Below the pieces are notes generated by a model. The model did no database searches and was not told the DNA's origin. It saw only the letters and a program-made list of their open reading frames with translations. From positions 232,475 through 296,474 of the forward strand of contig NZ_JACESA010000002.1 in NCBI RefSeq assembly GCF_013912065.1: DNA of 64,000 nucleotides, written 5' to 3'. Made by a program: the position numbers and the translations under genes. Source of the DNA: Brevundimonas sp. (GTDB taxonomy: Bacteria; Pseudomonadota; Alphaproteobacteria; Caulobacterales; Caulobacteraceae). The first letter of the stretch is position 1, and each line of letters starts with the position of its first letter. Shown here piece after piece: positions 50,095 through 57,586 of the stretch.

Positions 50095-51432
50095 CTAATG
50101 CGAACGCAGGGATGAGGAGGCGGCCTTGTCCGGGCCGACGCCCGCCAGTTCGGGGAACTCCGGCAGGTCCGCCAGAATGGGCGCGCGGCGGCGCTCCATC
50201 CGGCGCACCGCGAAGTGCATCCAGACGAGGGCGGTCAGGACCAAGAGGAACAGCAGCATGAAACAGCTGGTCCAGACGCCGGTCAGATCATTGAGGGCGC
50301 CGAAGACGATGGGCATGATGAAGCCGCCCAGACCGCCGATCATGCCCACCAGACCGCCGACGGAGCCGACGTGGTCGGGGTAGTAGACGGGGATATGCTT
50401 GTAGACGGCGGCCTTGCCCAGGCTCATGGCGAAGCCGAGGACGAACACCAGGGCCGTGAAGACCGGCAGGCTGATCGCCAGGCGGAAGCGGATCGGGCCT
50501 TCGATCCCATCGACCACATAGGCGGTCGCCGGATAGGACAGGATGAAGGTGCAGATCACGCTGATGGCGAAGGTCAGATACATGACCTTGCGGGCGCCGA
50601 TCTTGTCCGACAACCAGCCGCCGAAAACCCGGAACAACGAACCCGGTATCGAATAGGCGGCCGCCAGCATGCCGGCGACGCCGATCCCCACGCCATAGGC
50701 GCCGGTCAGATAGTGCGGCAGCCATAGGGCGAGGGCGACAAAGCCGCCGAAGACGAAGAAATAATAGAGGGCGAAGCGCCAGACCCGCAGATCCTTCAGC
50801 GGGGTCAGTTGCATCCAGGCGGCGGCGGCCTTTTCACCACTGCAGCGACGCGCGACCAATTGCGGCTCGTCGCGGGTCAGCAGGAAAAAGCCAAGAGCGA
50901 TGATCAGCAGGGCGCCGGCCCAGATCTGGGCGACGGCCTCCCAACCCAGGGCCAGCATCACAAAGGGCGCGGCGAACTTGGTCACCGCTGCGCCGACGTT
51001 GCCGGCGCCGAAGATGCCGAGCGCCGTGCCCTGACGGCCGGCGGGATAGAATTTCGAGACATAGGCGACGCCGACGGCGAAGGCGCCCCCGGCCATGCCG
51101 ACGCCGAGGGCGGCGATCAGAAACTGGCCGTAGGTCTGGGCGTAGGACAGCAGGAAGGTCGCCGCCGCCGCCAGGACCATGACGATCAGATTGACGCGCC
51201 GTCCGCCGAACTGCTCGGTCCAGACGCCCAGAAAGACCCGAACCAGGGATCCGGTCAGGATCGGCGTTCCGACCAGCAGGCCGAACTGGGCCTCGGAGAG
51301 GCCCAGGTTCGTCTTTATCTGGACGCCAATGATCGAGAAAATCGTCCACACCGCAAAACAGGCGGTGAAGGCGAAGGTGCTGACCCACAGGGCCGATGCG
51401 GCGCCTGGGGCGGGGTTTTCGGCGGATGCCAA
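50095..51432 (-). CDS. narK1: Nitrate MFS transporter, NarK1 type
   Basis: The 445-residue, twelve-helix protein has SLVRVFLGVWTEQFGGR near helix 2, where the Arg is a nitrate ligand. Nitrate-signature stretches GVGMAGGAFAVGVAYVSK and GIFGAGNVGAAVTKFAAP follow. By similarity it is the NarK1 type, thought to bring in nitrate with protons. It is the first gene of the long nar operon, 82 bp from the centre of an FNR-type box. Confidence 0.9.
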   Translation of the reverse strand: MASAENPAPGAASALWVSTFAFTACFAVWTIFSIIGVQIKTNLGLSEAQFGLLVGTPILTGSLVRVFLGVWTEQFGGRRVNLIVMVLAAAATFLLSYAQTYGQFLIAALGVGMAGGAFAVGVAYVSKFYPAGRQGTALGIFGAGNVGAAVTKFAAPFVMLALGWEAVAQIWAGALLIIALGFFLLTRDEPQLVARRCSGEKAAAAWMQLTPLKDLRVWRFALYYFFVFGGFVALALWLPHYLTGAYGVGIGVAGMLAAAYSIPGSLFRVFGGWLSDKIGARKVMYLTFAISVICTFILSYPATAYVVDGIEGPIRFRLAISLPVFTALVFVLGFAMSLGKAAVYKHIPVYYPDHVGSVGGLVGMIGGLGGFIMPIVFGALNDLTGVWTSCFMLLFLLVLTALVWMHFAVRRMERRRAPILADLPEFPELAGVGPDKAASSSLRSH

Positions 51433-51507
51433 CGGACTGCTCCCTTCACGGACGGCGTCTCAGCGGCCGCCGCTCAGCTGTCCTAGCTGGCGTCTCGTCA
51501 GTCTTAT

Positions 51508-51521
51508 TTGATGCGTATCAA
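51508..51521. promoter_or_regulatory. FNR/FixK-type box upstream of narK1
   Basis: TTGATGCGTATCAA is a perfect TTGAT-N4-ATCAA repeat, 82 bp (centre) before the narK1 start. It should drive the whole narK1-to-mobA operon. Confidence 0.85.
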
Positions 51522-51622
51522 TTCGCCTCTTTGTAAAAGCGGTCGTGTGGCCAATTTATACATGATTTTCCAAGTAAAGCGACATTTGGCAGTTGTTGTC
51601 TTGTCTTAAGTCGGAGCGTGGA

Positions 51623-51636
51623 TTGATGTTTGTCAA
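51623..51636. promoter_or_regulatory. FNR/FixK-type box upstream of the crp gene at 51729
   Basis: TTGATGTTTGTCAA matches with one mismatch in the second arm (GTCAA). Its centre lies about 100 bp before the crp start. The 296-bp intergenic region thus has one box for each direction. Confidence 0.75.
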
Positions 51637-51728
51637 TCGACGGCCTATCGAGCGGGGGCGTCGCCTCGGTGGAATCAACCTGTTCCGTCGAGGAGACGAC
51701 TGTCCCGACCGCATCAGGAGCCATAGCC

Positions 51729-52514
51729 ATGACCATGCGCGCTTCCGATCTCGATCGCGTCCGAGCCCTGCCGTTGTTTTCGCGGGCCTCGCCCGAGGTC
51801 TTTCGCGACGTGACGGCGGGGGCCTTTCTTCAACGGTTTCCTGCCGGCACCACGCTTCTGATGGAAGGCGACACGGTCGACTTTCTCTATGTTCTTCTGG
51901 AAGGCGCGGTGGAGCTTCAGGGCTCGTGGAAGGAGAAGGAGACGACGCTGGCGCTGCTGCGTCCGGTCTCGACCTTCATCCTGGCCGCAGTCGTGCTCGA
52001 TGCGGACGCGCTGATGTCGGCGCGCACCCTGGAGCGATCTGAAATCCTGATGCTGTCGGGCGAGGCTCTGCGTCGCACCATGCGCCAGGACGCTGACTTC
52101 AGCTTCGCCGTCGCGGAGGAAGTGTCCGGCTGTTATCGGGGATTGGTCCGGGCCGTAAAGAACCAGAAGCTGCGGGGCGGGGTCGAGCGGCTGGCCAATT
52201 ATCTGATCACCCAAAGGGCGCGTCAGGGTTTGCGTGATCCGATCGTCTTGCCGCACGAGAAGCGCGTACTGGCGTCATTGCTCGGCATGTCGCCCGAAAA
52301 TCTGTCCCGCGCCTTCGCCGGTCTGTCGAGCTACGGGGTCGTGGTGCGCGGCGCGGAAGTGAGCCTGGGACGTCCGGACGCCCTGGAACGGCTGGCGCGC
52401 CCGCACCCGCTGATCGACAACCATATGCCCGCGCCTGCCGGCGGCGCCGGCAAGGCGGAGATCGAGCGGTGGACGACCCGTTCAGGGCGCACCTGCGGCT
52501 CAAGTCTGTCCTGA
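51729..52514 (+). CDS. Crp/Fnr-family transcription regulator (paralogue of the one at 6399)
   Basis: The 261-residue protein is about two-thirds or more identical by eye to the regulator at 6399-7211, with the shared FPAGTTLLMEGDTVDFLYVLLEGAVELQG sensor region and KRVLASLLGMSPENLSRAF recognition helix. ExxSR suggests TTGA half-sites. I chose the ATG at 51729, because the frame upstream to 51630 crosses the FNR-type box and has no counterpart in the paralogue. It lacks FNR-type Cys ligands. It is back to back with the nar operon and ends exactly where moaA (opposite strand) ends. Confidence 0.9.
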   Translation: MTMRASDLDRVRALPLFSRASPEVFRDVTAGAFLQRFPAGTTLLMEGDTVDFLYVLLEGAVELQGSWKEKETTLALLRPVSTFILAAVVLDADALMSARTLERSEILMLSGEALRRTMRQDADFSFAVAEEVSGCYRGLVRAVKNQKLRGGVERLANYLITQRARQGLRDPIVLPHEKRVLASLLGMSPENLSRAFAGLSSYGVVVRGAEVSLGRPDALERLARPHPLIDNHMPAPAGGAGKAEIERWTTRSGRTCGSSLS

Positions 52515-53507
52515 TCAGCCGCCGAGCTGTGCGAGGTTTTTGAGGTCGCCCGAACGACCCGACGCCAGGTCGTGGCCGGCGGCCTTGCCGCCGAGCGACG
52601 AGACGATACGACGGGTGAGGGCTTCGCGGTCGTCGTCATTCTGCAGCAGTTCGCGCAGATCGACGCCCCCGTCGCCGAACAGGCAAAGCCGCAGCTTGCC
52701 TCGCGCGGTCACACGCAGCCTGTTGCAGCTGTCGCAGAACCCCGGCGCATAGGGAGCGATGAAGCCGAGCGCGCCGGCGTGATCGGGATGGCGGTATTCG
52801 AAAGCCGGGCCTGCGTCGAAGGCGCGCGGCGTCGGCGTCCAACCGTTGTGATCCAGCCAGCCGCGCAATCTGTCGGCCTTGACATGATGGCGCGTGAAGA
52901 AATCGTCGTTTTCGGTCGTCTTCATCAGTTCGATGAAGCGAACGGAGAGGGGGCGGTCGCGCACGAAACGCGCCCAGTCGTCGAATCCCGCCTCGGCCGT
53001 TTCGCGCAACAGGACGGCGTTGACCTTGACGGCGGAGAAGCCCTCCTCAAGGGCGCGGTCGAGCCCCGTCAGAACCTGGCCCAACTTGTCGTGGCCGGTG
53101 ATCCGATGAAAAACCTGCGGGTCGATGGAGTCGATGCTGAGGTTGATGTGGGTCAGGCCCGAAGCGCGCCAGCCCGCAACCTGGCGCGCCAGGTTCCAGC
53201 CGTTGGTGGTTACGGCGATCTTGGCCACGCCGGGCGAGGCGGCGACCGTTTGCAGGATCGCGTCGAAATCCTTGCGGACGGTCGGCTCGCCGCCGGTCAG
53301 ACGCACCTTGCTCAGGCCCAGGTCCGAAAATCCGGCCACCAGGCGACCGATCTCCTCGACTGTCAAAAACGACAGAGGACCCGTCTTCTTCCAGCCGTTC
53401 GGCAGGCAATAGGTGCAACTGAAGTTGCACACCTCCGTGACCGAGAGGCGAAGATAATGGAACCGGCGGCCAAAGCCGTCGGTCATGGCAGCGGCGTCAA
53501 ACGCCAT
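52515..53507 (-). CDS. moaA: GTP 3',8-cyclase (molybdenum cofactor step 1)
   Basis: The 330-residue radical SAM enzyme has EVCNFSCTYCLP (C-x3-C-x2-C) for one [4Fe-4S] cluster and FCDSCNRLRVTARGKLRLC for the second, GTP-binding cluster. It ends with the GG dipeptide required by MoaA (AQLGG). It makes the precursor that MoaC turns into cyclic pyranopterin. It is separate from the other moa genes (61.8-63.6 kb) and divergent from modA, with an FNR-type box between. Confidence 0.94.
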   Translation of the reverse strand: MAFDAAAMTDGFGRRFHYLRLSVTEVCNFSCTYCLPNGWKKTGPLSFLTVEEIGRLVAGFSDLGLSKVRLTGGEPTVRKDFDAILQTVAASPGVAKIAVTTNGWNLARQVAGWRASGLTHINLSIDSIDPQVFHRITGHDKLGQVLTGLDRALEEGFSAVKVNAVLLRETAEAGFDDWARFVRDRPLSVRFIELMKTTENDDFFTRHHVKADRLRGWLDHNGWTPTPRAFDAGPAFEYRHPDHAGALGFIAPYAPGFCDSCNRLRVTARGKLRLCLFGDGGVDLRELLQNDDDREALTRRIVSSLGGKAAGHDLASGRSGDLKNLAQLGG

Positions 53508-53684
53508 GGAAGCTCCTTTCCAGAGGCGGGAGGCGGAGGGATTTCTCCCGCCGCCCTCGATCCTTGCGGATCCGGCCGTCAGACCCTGGCGCGATTGCTG
53601 TAGGTCGGACGGCTCGGAGCGAATACTGACTGATGTGGTACACGATGAACCTGCACCCGACTATGATGGGCGCGCGGAATGATC

Positions 53685-53698
53685 TTGACGAAGATCAA
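53685..53698. promoter_or_regulatory. FNR/FixK-type box between moaA and modA
   Basis: TTGACGAAGATCAA matches TTGAC-N4-ATCAA. Its centre is about 98 bp before modA and 184 bp from moaA. The whole 281-bp gap holds no other gene. Confidence 0.75.
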
Positions 53699-53788
53699 GT
53701 CGAAACCCTTCAAGTCTTGTGCGGCCGGGTGGACGAGCATGTTAATCGGCCGAAGCGATGCCCGGGCGTCGCGTAGAGAGACGAACCC

Positions 53789-54592
53789 ATGTCGATGAAA
53801 GAAGGCGATGTCGGACGGCGTCGCGTGCTGGCCCTGATCGGAGCGACGGCTTTGGCGGGATGCGCGCCCCGCTCGTCCGAAGACCGGCCGCTCGACCTGT
53901 TCGCGGCGGCCAGCCTGCGCGAGGTGCTCGACGCCGCCGCCGCCCAGTATGATCGGTCCTGGGGGCGGCGCGTTCGGACGACCTATGCCGGCAGCGCCCA
54001 GCTCGCGCGTCAGATCGCGCAAGGCGCCCCGGCCGACCTGTTCATCTCGGCCGACGAAGACTGGATGGACTGGCTGCAAGGCCGCGGCCTGATCGAGATC
54101 GCCGCGCGCCGTCGTCTTGCGGCCAATCGGCTGGTGTTGGTCGCGCCGGCCTCGGCTGGGGCCGGCTTGGTCGATCTGGCCTCGCCGGACGCCGTGGCTC
54201 AGCGACTAGGGGAGGGCCGTTTGGCCATTGCCGAGGCCTCAGTGCCGGCGGGCCGTTATGGGCGACAGGCGCTTATGCGTTTGAACCTCTGGTCCCAGGT
54301 CAAGGATCGCCTGGCGTCGACAGCGGATGTGCGCGCCGCCCTGGCGCTGGTGGCGCGAGGAGAGACCCCGCTCGGGGTGGTCTATGCGACCGACGCTCGC
54401 GTCGAGCCGAAGGTCCGGGTGGCGGCGGTCTTTCCGACGGACGCCCATGTGCCCATCCTCTATCCCGGCGCGCCCGTCCGACGCCTTGACGGGGCCGGGG
54501 ATCTTCAGGGAGCGCAGGCCTTCCTCGATTTTCTGGCCGGCCTCCAGGGTCAGGCTCTGTTTAGGGAATTCGGCTTTGCCCCGCCTGTTTGA
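53789..54592 (+). CDS. modA: Molybdate ABC transporter binding protein
   Basis: The 267-residue lipoprotein has a signal with twin-like Arg and lipobox (RRRVLALIGATALAGC). The ModA core DLFAAASLREVLDAAA, TYAGSAQLARQIAQGAPADLFISAD and GVVYATDARV follows. It captures molybdate in the periplasm for ModBC. It is first of the modABC operon. Confidence 0.93.
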   Translation: MSMKEGDVGRRRVLALIGATALAGCAPRSSEDRPLDLFAAASLREVLDAAAAQYDRSWGRRVRTTYAGSAQLARQIAQGAPADLFISADEDWMDWLQGRGLIEIAARRRLAANRLVLVAPASAGAGLVDLASPDAVAQRLGEGRLAIAEASVPAGRYGRQALMRLNLWSQVKDRLASTADVRAALALVARGETPLGVVYATDARVEPKVRVAAVFPTDAHVPILYPGAPVRRLDGAGDLQGAQAFLDFLAGLQGQALFREFGFAPPV

Positions 54593-54601
54593 GCCCGTCC
54601 G

Positions 54602-55297
54602 GTGATCCCGTTCAGTCTCGAGGAACAGCAGATCATCGGTCTGTCGCTGAAGGTCGCGGCGACCGCGACCCTGTTCAGCCTGCCGCCCGGCGTCGCCCTG
54701 GCCTATCTCCTGTCGCGCGGCGACTTCCCCGGAAAGGGCCTGCTGTCGGGCCTGACCCATTTGCCGCTGATCCTGCCGCCGGTCGTGACAGGTTATGGGC
54801 TCTTGCTGCTGTTCGGACGCAGCGGTCCGCTTGGCGCCTGGCTGGAGCCTTTGGGAATCGTCTTCGCCTTCGATTGGACGGGGGCGGCGCTAGCCGCCGC
54901 CATCATGGGGTTTCCGCTGCTGGTGCGGGCCGTCCAGCTGTCGTTCGACCTTGTCGATCCCCGAATCGAGCGGGCCGCCGAAACCCTGGGTGCCCGCCCT
55001 TTCATTCGTTTCCTGACCGTCACTCTGCCGCTCGCCCTGCCGGGTCTCGCCGCCGGAACCGTGCTCGCCTTCGCCAAGGCCTTGAGCGAGTTCGGCGCCA
55101 CCATTACCTTCGTCGCCAACATACCCGGCGAGACCCGCACCCTGCCGCTCGCCATCTATAGTCTGATCCAGGCGCCGGGCGGCGAGGCCGCTGCGCTGCG
55201 GCTCGTCCTGATCTCCATCAGCGTCTCGATTACGGCCCTCCTGATCTCGGAGTGGGGCGCCCGGGTCGCCGCCCGGCGGATCGGGGCGACGCGATGA
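54602..55297 (+). CDS. modB: Molybdate ABC transporter permease
   Basis: The 231-residue membrane protein (GTG start) has five helices and the EAA loop AAETLGARPFIRFLTVTLPLALPG. GLSLKVAATATLFSLPPGV-like text begins it and KALSEFGATITFVANIPG is a ModB hallmark. It overlaps modC by ATGA. Confidence 0.93.
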   Translation: MIPFSLEEQQIIGLSLKVAATATLFSLPPGVALAYLLSRGDFPGKGLLSGLTHLPLILPPVVTGYGLLLLFGRSGPLGAWLEPLGIVFAFDWTGAALAAAIMGFPLLVRAVQLSFDLVDPRIERAAETLGARPFIRFLTVTLPLALPGLAAGTVLAFAKALSEFGATITFVANIPGETRTLPLAIYSLIQAPGGEAAALRLVLISISVSITALLISEWGARVAARRIGATR

Positions 55298-56361
55298 CTC
55301 TGGACGTATCCTGTCAGATCGAGCGCGGCGATTTCTCGTTGGAGATCGATTTCTCGAGCGACGCCCGCATCACCTGCCTGTTCGGCCGCTCGGGCAGCGG
55401 AAAAACCACTCTGGCCGAGGTCGTCGCCGGCCTGATCCGCCCCCGTAGCGGCCGGGTGGCGCTGGACGGAGAGGTCTTGTTCGACGACTCAACGGGTCTA
55501 TCAATTCCGACCTGGAAGCGGCGTATCGGCTACGTGTTCCAGGACGCGCGCCTGTTTCCGCACATGACGGCGCGGGACAATCTTCTGTACGGCCCGCGAC
55601 GGGCCGGCGATCCTCGGCCGGATCTGGAGGAAATCGTCGCCCTGCTGGGCCTTGAAGCCCTTCTGGAGCGGCGGCCGGGCGTGTTGTCGGGCGGCGAGGC
55701 GCGCCGGGTCGCGATCGGGCGTGCGCTGTTGACCCGCCCCCGGTTGCTGATCCTGGACGAACCCCTTTCGGGCCTGGACGGCGCCCGACGCGGCGAAATC
55801 CTGCCCTATCTCGATCAGTTGTCGCGAGCGGGACCGCCCATTCTCTACGTCAGTCACGCCGTCGAAGAGGTCGCGCGTCTGGCCGATCGTGTGGTGCTGG
55901 TCGGCGACGGTCGCGCCGTGGGCGCCGAGCCCCCGGACCAGGCTTTCGACCGGCCGGAGGCCGAGACCGCCGCCGGGCTCAGTGCGCCGCTGTCCATCCT
56001 CGACGGGCGGGTGAGCGGGCACGACCCGGCCGGCTGCGCCACGCGGATCGACCTGGCCGGAACCCCCTTCCTGTCGCCGCTTCTGGATGTCGCGCCGGGC
56101 GAGCGGCTGAGGATCGTGGTCGATGCGCGCGACGTGGCCCTGGCCCTGACCGACCCGATCGACGCCAGTTTCCAGAACCGGCTGCCGATGCGGGTGGCGA
56201 GCCTTGAAACCCGAGGAGACGGGGTTCTGACGCGGCTGGAGGCGGGCGGGCTCACGCTGAAAGCCCTGGTCACGCCTCAGGCCTGTCGCCAGCTCGATCT
56301 GACGCCCGGCTTGCCCGTGATCGCCCTGGTCAAGGCGACCGCCGCCGCGCGCTACGCGTGA
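55294..56361 (+). CDS. modC: Molybdate ABC transporter ATPase
   Basis: From ATG 55294 the protein has 355 residues: Walker A LFGRSGSGKTT, signature LSGGEARRVAIGRAL, Walker B LLILDEPLSGLD, then a C-terminal MOP/TOBE domain for oxyanion binding (FQNRLPMRVASLETRG). It drives molybdate uptake with ModB. Confidence 0.94.
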   Translation: MTLDVSCQIERGDFSLEIDFSSDARITCLFGRSGSGKTTLAEVVAGLIRPRSGRVALDGEVLFDDSTGLSIPTWKRRIGYVFQDARLFPHMTARDNLLYGPRRAGDPRPDLEEIVALLGLEALLERRPGVLSGGEARRVAIGRALLTRPRLLILDEPLSGLDGARRGEILPYLDQLSRAGPPILYVSHAVEEVARLADRVVLVGDGRAVGAEPPDQAFDRPEAETAAGLSAPLSILDGRVSGHDPAGCATRIDLAGTPFLSPLLDVAPGERLRIVVDARDVALALTDPIDASFQNRLPMRVASLETRGDGVLTRLEAGGLTLKALVTPQACRQLDLTPGLPVIALVKATAAARYA

Positions 56362-56367
56362 CAGGGA

Positions 56368-57552
56368 TCACGGTCGGGCCAGGCGCGGCGTCGCCAGCAT
56401 TGGCCCATAGGCGAAGACGAATGTGAAAAAGGCCGCCGACCAAAGGGCGGCGGAGACGGTCAGCAGCAGCGGATAGAGGCTGGGCGTCAGTCCGCCCGCC
56501 ACGCGGGACAGGGCGGCGGCGTTGATCAGTCCGTAGATCGCGACCTCGGTTCGCCCGGCGACCAGGGGCCGTCCGGCATGGCCCCGGCTGGCGCGGGTCA
56601 TGACGGCCAGGGTCATGACGCCGACCGCCCCCGCCGTCAGGGCGTGCACGCCGACGGACGGCGATATCAGGCGAGGCGCGGCGATCGAGAGACCCATCAG
56701 GATCAGGCTCGCGGCAAGCCACAGATAGCCGAGGTGCAGGATCCACACGAGCGGTTCGGTCAGGGTCGCGTGACCGCGCCATCGCCCCAGACGCAACAGC
56801 GTCAGGCCCCCCGCCGTCAGAAGCGTCGCTCCGGTCCCCGGATGCGCGGGACTGACGCACCAGGCGGTCAGGGCTACAGCGGTGACGATCAGGGCTGCGG
56901 CGTCAAAACGACCCGCGACGGCGGGCAGCGGGCCGTCGCGTTTGATCTGCCAGTTGCGGGTGAAACTGGGCGTGATCCGGCCGCCGATCACGGCGATGAG
57001 CAGGGCGACGATTCCGAGCCCCAATCGGGTGGACAGGGAGGCGACACCGCCCGCCTCCGCCTCAAGGTGGAAGCCGATATTGGCGAGGGCGAAGAGACTG
57101 ACCATAACGGCGACAGGAAGGTTGCGGCCGTTTCTGCCCGCCGCCGCTTCTCGCCAGATCAAGCCTGCCATGACCGACAGGAACAGGCTGTCGATAATCC
57201 CGGGCCAGGCCGCGTCGGCCAGGCTGGGGGCCAGGGCCTTGGCGAGCATGGCGGCCCGACCCGCCGCCCACAAGGCGAACAACTGGGCCAGCGGACGGCC
57301 GACGACGGGCAGGCGGCCGGTCCAGTTGGGCACGGCGGTCAACAGGAACCCCGCCACGACGCCGCCCGTATAGCCGAACAGCATTTCATGGATGTGCCAG
57401 CCGAGGCCGACCGGACCTCCGGCGAGAAAGGCGTAAAGCCAGAGGGGCGCGGCCACCGCCGACCACAGGGCGCCGAACAGGAAGAAGGGGCGCAGACCCA
57501 GGCTGAAGACGGCCGGCCCCCGATAGGCCCGGAGCGCGGAGGCCGTGTTCAC
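56368..57552 (-). CDS. nnrS: NnrS family heme-copper membrane protein (second copy)
   Basis: From the GTG at 57552, which follows CGGAGG by six bases, the protein has 394 residues with about twelve membrane helices. FSLGLRPFFLFGALWSAV and GLGWHIHEMLFGYTGGVV match the first NnrS at 5182. A longer frame would overlap the end of nrdJ and is not supported. It follows nrdJ by 34 bp and is likely co-transcribed with it. Confidence 0.92.
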   Translation of the reverse strand: MNTASALRAYRGPAVFSLGLRPFFLFGALWSAVAAPLWLYAFLAGGPVGLGWHIHEMLFGYTGGVVAGFLLTAVPNWTGRLPVVGRPLAQLFALWAAGRAAMLAKALAPSLADAAWPGIIDSLFLSVMAGLIWREAAAGRNGRNLPVAVMVSLFALANIGFHLEAEAGGVASLSTRLGLGIVALLIAVIGGRITPSFTRNWQIKRDGPLPAVAGRFDAAALIVTAVALTAWCVSPAHPGTGATLLTAGGLTLLRLGRWRGHATLTEPLVWILHLGYLWLAASLILMGLSIAAPRLISPSVGVHALTAGAVGVMTLAVMTRASRGHAGRPLVAGRTEVAIYGLINAAALSRVAGGLTPSLYPLLLTVSAALWSAAFFTFVFAYGPMLATPRLARP

Positions 57553-57586
57553 CGCAGCCTCCGAACGACGGGTCCAGCCCCGACCC

